Shown in pieces: positions 5,676 through 9,066 of a stretch of DNA of 9,066 bases (position 1 is the stretch's first letter; every line of letters starts with the position of its first letter). The stretch comes from Nitriliruptorales bacterium (GTDB taxonomy: Bacteria > Actinomycetota > Nitriliruptoria > Euzebyales > Egibacteraceae). Under the pieces are notes generated by a model. It was not told where the DNA came from. It was given only the letters and a program-made list of their open reading frames with translations, and searched no databases. The stretch lies in contig SLNF01000136.1 in NCBI GenBank assembly GCA_007133145.1, positions 1-9,066 of the forward strand, given 5' to 3'. A program made the translations under genes and the position numbers.

Positions 5676-6329
5676 ATGAAGGGGACGACGTTCCCCCTCG
5701 TCGTGCTCGCGCTCGTGCTTGCTGCCTGCGGGGCCGATGACACCGCCGATGACGTGGCTGCCGTCGAGGAGGAGGCCGCCGCGACCGCCGAGCCCGACTT
5801 CGACGATGCCGAGGAGGTCGACGAGGCCGAGGAGGCCGAGGAGGTCGAGGAGGCCGCCGCTGACGAGGACGAGTCGGACGCCGACGACGCCGAGGCCGGG
5901 GACGGCGACGAGGCGCTCGCCATCGGCGAGACCAGCGCCGTGGGGGACTACGAGGTCACGGTGACGGGGTTCGTCGCCGATGCGACCGAGGAGGTCCTCG
6001 ACTTCAACCCGTTCAACGACCCCCCGGGCAACGGCGTCTACGCCACGGTGACCTTCGACGTCGTCTATCTCGGCGAGGGAGAGAGCAACCCGGGCATGGA
6101 CCTCACGGCCGCGCTCGTCATCGACGCCGTGCAGCACGCCGACTACGAGTGCCTCGCCGTCGTCGAGAACGACGCCATCGTCGAGGCCCCGACGCTCGAG
6201 CAGGGCGGGCAGGCCTCCGACCTCGCGTTCTGCTTCGACCATCCCGGCGTCGACGACGACACGCGCTTCTTCATGGAGGAGACGATCTCCCTCGACGACG
6301 AGCGCACCTACTGGGCGGTACTCGACTAG
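5676..6329 (+). CDS. Secreted lipoprotein with acidic linker and DUF4352-like domain
   Basis: A 217-residue predicted lipoprotein. The N-terminus (MKGTTFPLVVLALVLAACG) is a short signal peptide with a lipobox LAAC, so Cys18 should be diacylated and the protein held on the outer face of the membrane. Residues about 20-80 are almost only Asp, Glu and Ala, with Glu-Glu-Ala-like units, and probably form an extended, highly negative linker. The C-terminal domain (about 81-217) starts IGETSAVGDYEVTVTGF and continues GNGVYATVTFDVVYLGEGE, a pattern of the DUF4352 immunoglobulin-like domain found in many Gram-positive lipoproteins. Cys159 and Cys186 could form a disulphide. The gene lies about 200 bases after guaA and probably has its own promoter. 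The ligand is unknown. The lipoprotein call is strong; DUF4352 membership is likely but judged by eye. Confidence 0.85.
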   Translation: MKGTTFPLVVLALVLAACGADDTADDVAAVEEEAAATAEPDFDDAEEVDEAEEAEEVEEAAADEDESDADDAEAGDGDEALAIGETSAVGDYEVTVTGFVADATEEVLDFNPFNDPPGNGVYATVTFDVVYLGEGESNPGMDLTAALVIDAVQHADYECLAVVENDAIVEAPTLEQGGQASDLAFCFDHPGVDDDTRFFMEETISLDDERTYWAVLD

Positions 6330-6461
6330 GCGAGGGGCCTGAACGGCCGGTGTGGGGCGGCGGCCGGTGCGGGCCGGTCGCCGGGTGCGCTCGCGCCGGC
6401 GGTGTCCCGGTGGGGCGGTCCACAGTGCCCGTGGCGGGCCGGAGGGGTGCGCTGAGGGGAC

Positions 6462-6470
6462 GGGTAGGGT
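6462..6470 (+). promoter_or_regulatory. Putative -10 element (GGGTAGGGT) ahead of the DinB-like gene
   Basis: GGGTAGGGT contains TAGGGT, a TANNNT -10, and closely resembles the GGTAGGCT elements at 521-528 and 7044-7051. It lies about 95 bases before the ATG at 6566. No -35 is evident. Confidence 0.35.
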
Positions 6471-6554
6471 GAGGGCTCCCGCCGTGCCCCGGCGCGCTGC
6501 CGCCCGCCGCCCGCGGCCCGCGGGACACCCCGCCCCCGCGTCGGTCCCGCACCC

Positions 6555-6560
6555 GAGGAG
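6555..6560 (+). promoter_or_regulatory. Ribosome binding site selecting ATG 6566 over GTG 6563
   Basis: GAGGAG is only two bases from the GTG at 6563 but five from the adjacent ATG at 6566, so the ATG is the likelier start. Confidence 0.65.
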
Positions 6561-6565
6561 CCGTG

Positions 6566-7048
6566 ATGGACACCACCGAGCTCGAGGCCGCCTACCGCGC
6601 GCTGCTCGACGTCGCCCGCGCCGGCGGCTTCGCCGCGCCCGCCGAGGAGGACGGGTGGTCCGCCGAGCTCCTCCTCGCCGCGGTCGTGGCCACCGACCGT
6701 CTCCTCGCCGCCGCCACCGCGGAGGTGCTCGCCGGTGCGCCCACGCGCTACGACAACGGCCCGGCGACACGCGAGCCCTACCTGCGGGCGATCGCGCGGG
6801 CTGCCGGGGACCTCGACGGCCTCGTCGCCGAGGCCCGCCGCTGCGGGCTCGAGCTCGTCCTGCTCGCCCGCGAGCTCGGTGACGCCGCCACCACCCCCGT
6901 CGACGTGCGCCTGCTCGACGGCGACGAGGTGCGCCTCGCCGCGCCAATGCCGTGGTCGGGGATGCTCGCCACCCATGCCGAGGTGCACCTGCGTGAGCGC
7001 TGCGAGGCCCTCGCCGCGCTCTCCGGCGGCAACCACGCCGGGCGGTAG
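6566..7048 (+). CDS. Small helical protein, DinB/maleylpyruvate-isomerase-like
   Basis: A 160-residue soluble protein with no signal peptide or membrane segment. It appears to be mainly alpha-helical: YRALLDVARAGGF (10-22), WSAELLLAAVVATDRLLAAATAEVL (31-55), YLRAIARAAGDLDGLVAEARRCG (72-94), and a final helix PWSGMLATHAEVHLRERCEALAAL (129-152). The order of helices, the Trp that opens helix two and the W..ML..H...H pattern in the last helix recall the DinB / mycothiol-dependent maleylpyruvate isomerase fold, whose members are metal-dependent thiol transferases or hydrolases. The His usually found in helix two seems to be replaced (VVATD, 41-45), so the metal site may be changed or lost. The stop overlaps a putative promoter of the helicase gene 47 bases on. 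The match is by pattern only, so a hypothetical protein label is the safe alternative. Confidence 0.7.
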   Translation: MDTTELEAAYRALLDVARAGGFAAPAEEDGWSAELLLAAVVATDRLLAAATAEVLAGAPTRYDNGPATREPYLRAIARAAGDLDGLVAEARRCGLELVLLARELGDAATTPVDVRLLDGDEVRLAAPMPWSGMLATHAEVHLRERCEALAALSGGNHAGR

Positions 7049-7051
7049 GCT
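7042..7051 (+). promoter_or_regulatory. Putative -10 element (GCGGTAGGCT) ahead of the helicase gene
   Basis: An exact repeat of the 10-mer at 519-528. The TAG of TAGGCT is also the stop codon of the preceding gene (7046-7048), and the element is 44 bases before the ATG at 7096. This would let the helicase gene be transcribed separately from its neighbour. Confidence 0.4.
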
Positions 7052-7095
7052 CGCAGCGACACCCTGTCGACCGCCCCCCGCGAGGCCCCCGCCCG

Positions 7096-9066
7096 ATGAC
7101 CCCCGAGCCCCACTTCGACGCCGCCGACGGTCCGGCCCCGATGGTGAGCCCTGCGCTCGTCGAGGGGCTCAATGCCGAGCAGCGCGCCGCGGTCGTCCAC
7201 ACCGGCGGCCCGCTGCTCATCGTCGCCGGCGCCGGCTCGGGCAAGACCCGGGTGCTGACCCACCGCATCGCCCACCTCGTGCGCGACCGCGGCGTCAACC
7301 CCCACGCGCTGCTCGCGATCACCTTCACGAACAAGGCCGCCGACGAGATGAAGGACCGGGTCGGCCGCCTCGTCGGTGACCGCCTCGTCGGCGTGGAGCG
7401 CGACGCCGATGGCACGCCCCGCCCACGGCGCTGGGGCGGGATGTGGGTGTCGACGTTCCACGCCGCGTGCGCGCGCCTCCTGCGCGACGAGGCGCCGCGT
7501 CTGGGCTACGAGCGGGCCTTCACGATCTACGACGCCGCCGACGCCACGCGGCTCGTCGGCCTCTGCCTCGACGAGCTCGGCATCGACAGCAAGCGCGTAC
7601 CTCCCCGCGGGGCGGCCGCGGCGATCTCCGCGGCGAAGAACGAGCTCGTCGACTTCGACACCTTCCGCCTGCGCGCCGAGTCCTGGTGGGAGCAGCAGGT
7701 CGCCGAGGTCTACCGCCGCTACCAGGAGCGCCTCCACCGCGCGAGCGCCTTCGACTTCGACGACCTCCTCGTCAAGACCGTCGAGCTCTTCGCCCTCTAC
7801 GACGACGTCCTCGCGCACTACCGGGAGCGCTTCACCCACGTCCTCGTCGACGAGTGGCAGGACACCAACCGGGTGCAGTACGAGCTCGTGCGCCTGCTCG
7901 CCGCCGAGCACCGCCAGCTCACCGTCGTCGGCGACGGGGACCAGTCGATCTACCGGTTCCGGGGCGCCGACGTGCGCAACCTCCTCGACTTCGAGCGCGA
8001 CTTCCCCGACGCCACCCGCATCACCCTCGAGCGCAACTACCGCTCCACGCAGACGATCCTCGACGCGGCCAACGGCGTCATCGCCCACAACGCGCAGCGC
8101 CTCGACAAGCGCCTGTGGACCGACCTCGGCGAGGGCGGCAAGGTCGTGCGCTACACCGCCGACAGCGAGGCCGACGAGGCGGCCTTCGTCGCCGAGGAGA
8201 TCGACCGGCTCGCCGACCGTCACGGTGTGCGACCAGGCGACTGCGCGGTCTTCTACCGCACCAACGCGCAGTCCCGCGCCCTCGAGGAGGTCCTCATCCG
8301 CGTGGGGACCCCCTACAAGATCGTCGGGGGCACGCGCTTCTACGAGCGCAAGGAGATCAAGGACGCCCTTGCCTACCTGCGCCTGCTCGTCAACCCCGCC
8401 GATGACGTCTCGGCCAAGCGCATCCTCAACGTCCCGCGCCGCGGGATCGGCGCGAAGACCGAGGAGGCCCTCGACCTCTTCGCCGCCCGCGAGCAGGTGG
8501 GCTTCCTCGAGGCGTGCCGCCGCGCCGAGGAGAACCACCAGCTCGGGCCCCGGCCCACCGGCGCGGTGACGGGCTTCGTCAATCTCCTCGACGGCCTCCG
8601 CACCGCCTGGCTCGAGGAGGAGCTCACCCCCCGGGAGGTCATCGAGCGCGTCCTCGAGCGCACCGGCTACCGCGCCGAGCTCGAGGCGGAGCGCACCGTC
8701 GAGGCCCTCGGCCGGCTCGAGAACCTCGACGAGCTCGCCGGCGTCGCCGAGGAGGTCGCCGAGCTCTCCGCCGGTGCGACCCTCGAGGAGTTCCTCGAGC
8801 GCGTCGCGCTCGTGAGCGAGTCCGACGAGCTCGCCGACGCCGACGCCCGCGTGACGCTCATGACCGTGCACAACGCCAAGGGCCTCGAGTTCCCCGTCGT
8901 CTTCGTCGTCGGGCTCGAGGACGCGATTTTCCCTCACCACCGCTCGCTCAGCGACCCCGAAGACCTCGAGGAGGAGCGCCGCCTGGCCTACGTCGCGATG
9001 ACCCGGGCCGAGCAGCGCCTCTACCTCACGAGCGCGTGGTCGCGCACGCTCTTCGGCGCCACCCAC
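7096..9066 (+). CDS. pcrA: UvrD/PcrA-family ATP-dependent 3'-5' DNA helicase, 3' end cut off by the window
   Basis: A superfamily 1A helicase that unwinds DNA in repair and replication-conflict processing. 657 codons are visible without a stop; family members are usually 700-800 residues, so roughly the last 100 lie outside. Motifs in order: Q motif LNAEQRAAV (25-33); Walker A AGAGSGKT (44-51); Ia TFTNKAADEM (76-85); Ib WVSTFHA (117-123); II VDEWQDTN (251-258); III GDGDQSIYRFRGAD (279-292); IV VFYRTNAQSR (385-394); V TVHNAKGLEFPVVF (590-603); VI EEERRLAYVAMTRAEQRL (625-642). All catalytic residues are present (Lys50, Asp252, Glu253, Arg637). Motif II has Trp254 where Phe or Tyr is usual. The ATG at 7096 has only a weak GAGG at 7082-7085; ATG 7141 has no better site and would leave little before the Q motif. 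Whether it is PcrA (UvrD1) or a second UvrD paralogue cannot be settled without the C-terminus. Confidence 0.93.
   Translation, partial: MTPEPHFDAADGPAPMVSPALVEGLNAEQRAAVVHTGGPLLIVAGAGSGKTRVLTHRIAHLVRDRGVNPHALLAITFTNKAADEMKDRVGRLVGDRLVGVERDADGTPRPRRWGGMWVSTFHAACARLLRDEAPRLGYERAFTIYDAADATRLVGLCLDELGIDSKRVPPRGAAAAISAAKNELVDFDTFRLRAESWWEQQVAEVYRRYQERLHRASAFDFDDLLVKTVELFALYDDVLAHYRERFTHVLVDEWQDTNRVQYELVRLLAAEHRQLTVVGDGDQSIYRFRGADVRNLLDFERDFPDATRITLERNYRSTQTILDAANGVIAHNAQRLDKRLWTDLGEGGKVVRYTADSEADEAAFVAEEIDRLADRHGVRPGDCAVFYRTNAQSRALEEVLIRVGTPYKIVGGTRFYERKEIKDALAYLRLLVNPADDVSAKRILNVPRRGIGAKTEEALDLFAAREQVGFLEACRRAEENHQLGPRPTGAVTGFVNLLDGLRTAWLEEELTPREVIERVLERTGYRAELEAERTVEALGRLENLDELAGVAEEVAELSAGATLEEFLERVALVSESDELADADARVTLMTVHNAKGLEFPVVFVVGLEDAIFPHHRSLSDPEDLEEERRLAYVAMTRAEQRLYLTSAWSRTLFGATH

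Larger units (their letters stand above)
6330..6565. other. Non-coding gap between the lipoprotein and the DinB-like gene
   Basis: A 236-base, extremely G-rich stretch with no plausible gene. A small stem (GGCC 6336-6339, loop TGAAC, GGCC 6345-6348) follows the lipoprotein stop but has no U-tract and is too weak to call a terminator. A candidate -10 lies at 6465-6470 and a Shine-Dalgarno at 6555-6560. Confidence 0.6.

Noticed and set aside
6336..6348. Possible terminator hairpin after the lipoprotein gene
   Set aside because: Four-base stem, five-base loop, no U-tract; too weak to call.
5499..7415. Long minus-strand open frame opposite the lipoprotein, DinB-like and helicase genes
   Set aside because: Arg- and Gly-rich low-complexity translation spanning three real genes and their gaps; no motif and no plausible start.
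6778..9066. Very long minus-strand open frame opposite the helicase gene
   Set aside because: The plus strand encodes all helicase motifs in order. The minus-strand translation is Val/Glu/Gly/Leu-rich filler with no recognisable motif and runs through two unrelated genes.

Overview
This is very GC-rich DNA (by eye well above 70% G+C, not computed), with codons ending almost always in G or C. It carries a GuaB3-type IMP dehydrogenase-related gene, a GTG or TTG start on guaA, a PadR regulator, a lipoprotein with an acidic linker, and a UvrD/PcrA helicase. Together these point to an actinomycetote. A deep-branching class (Nitriliruptoria or Acidimicrobiia type) is a guess; nothing here fixes the genus. 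The window is mostly chromosomal housekeeping sequence. I see no insertion sequence, phage gene, CRISPR array, tRNA or rRNA.

Layout from left to right: the 3' part of a PadR-family regulator (2-514, +); guaB3 (614-1780, +); two minus-strand membrane genes, namely a macro-domain protein (1803-2933) preceded in transcription order by a paralogue with a repeated DDETQRLG head (2984-3748); guaA, GMP synthase (3878-5479, +); a lipoprotein with a DUF4352-like domain (5676-6329, +); a small helical DinB/maleylpyruvate-isomerase-like protein (6566-7048, +); and a UvrD/PcrA helicase (7096 to the window edge, +), truncated at its C-terminus by the window.

guaB3 and guaA belong to guanine nucleotide metabolism and lie on the same strand about 2.1 kb apart. 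They are separated by the two minus-strand genes, which converge on guaB3 and diverge from guaA. The most interesting part is this pair. Both proteins have a single transmembrane helix with an identical 16-residue core, a charged alanine-rich coiled coil predicted to lie outside the cell, and a nearly identical C-terminal helix ending in EGIRDLFR. Their cytoplasmic heads are unrelated: one is an ADP-ribose-binding macro domain, the other is five short threonine-centred repeats that look like phosphorylation sites. This suggests two membrane proteins that assemble through a shared stalk and tail and present different signalling heads. I do not recognise the pair as a described system; the functional idea is inference.

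A recurring GGTAGG(C/G)T element lies ahead of guaB3, the DinB-like gene and the helicase gene, and looks like a shared -10 promoter element.
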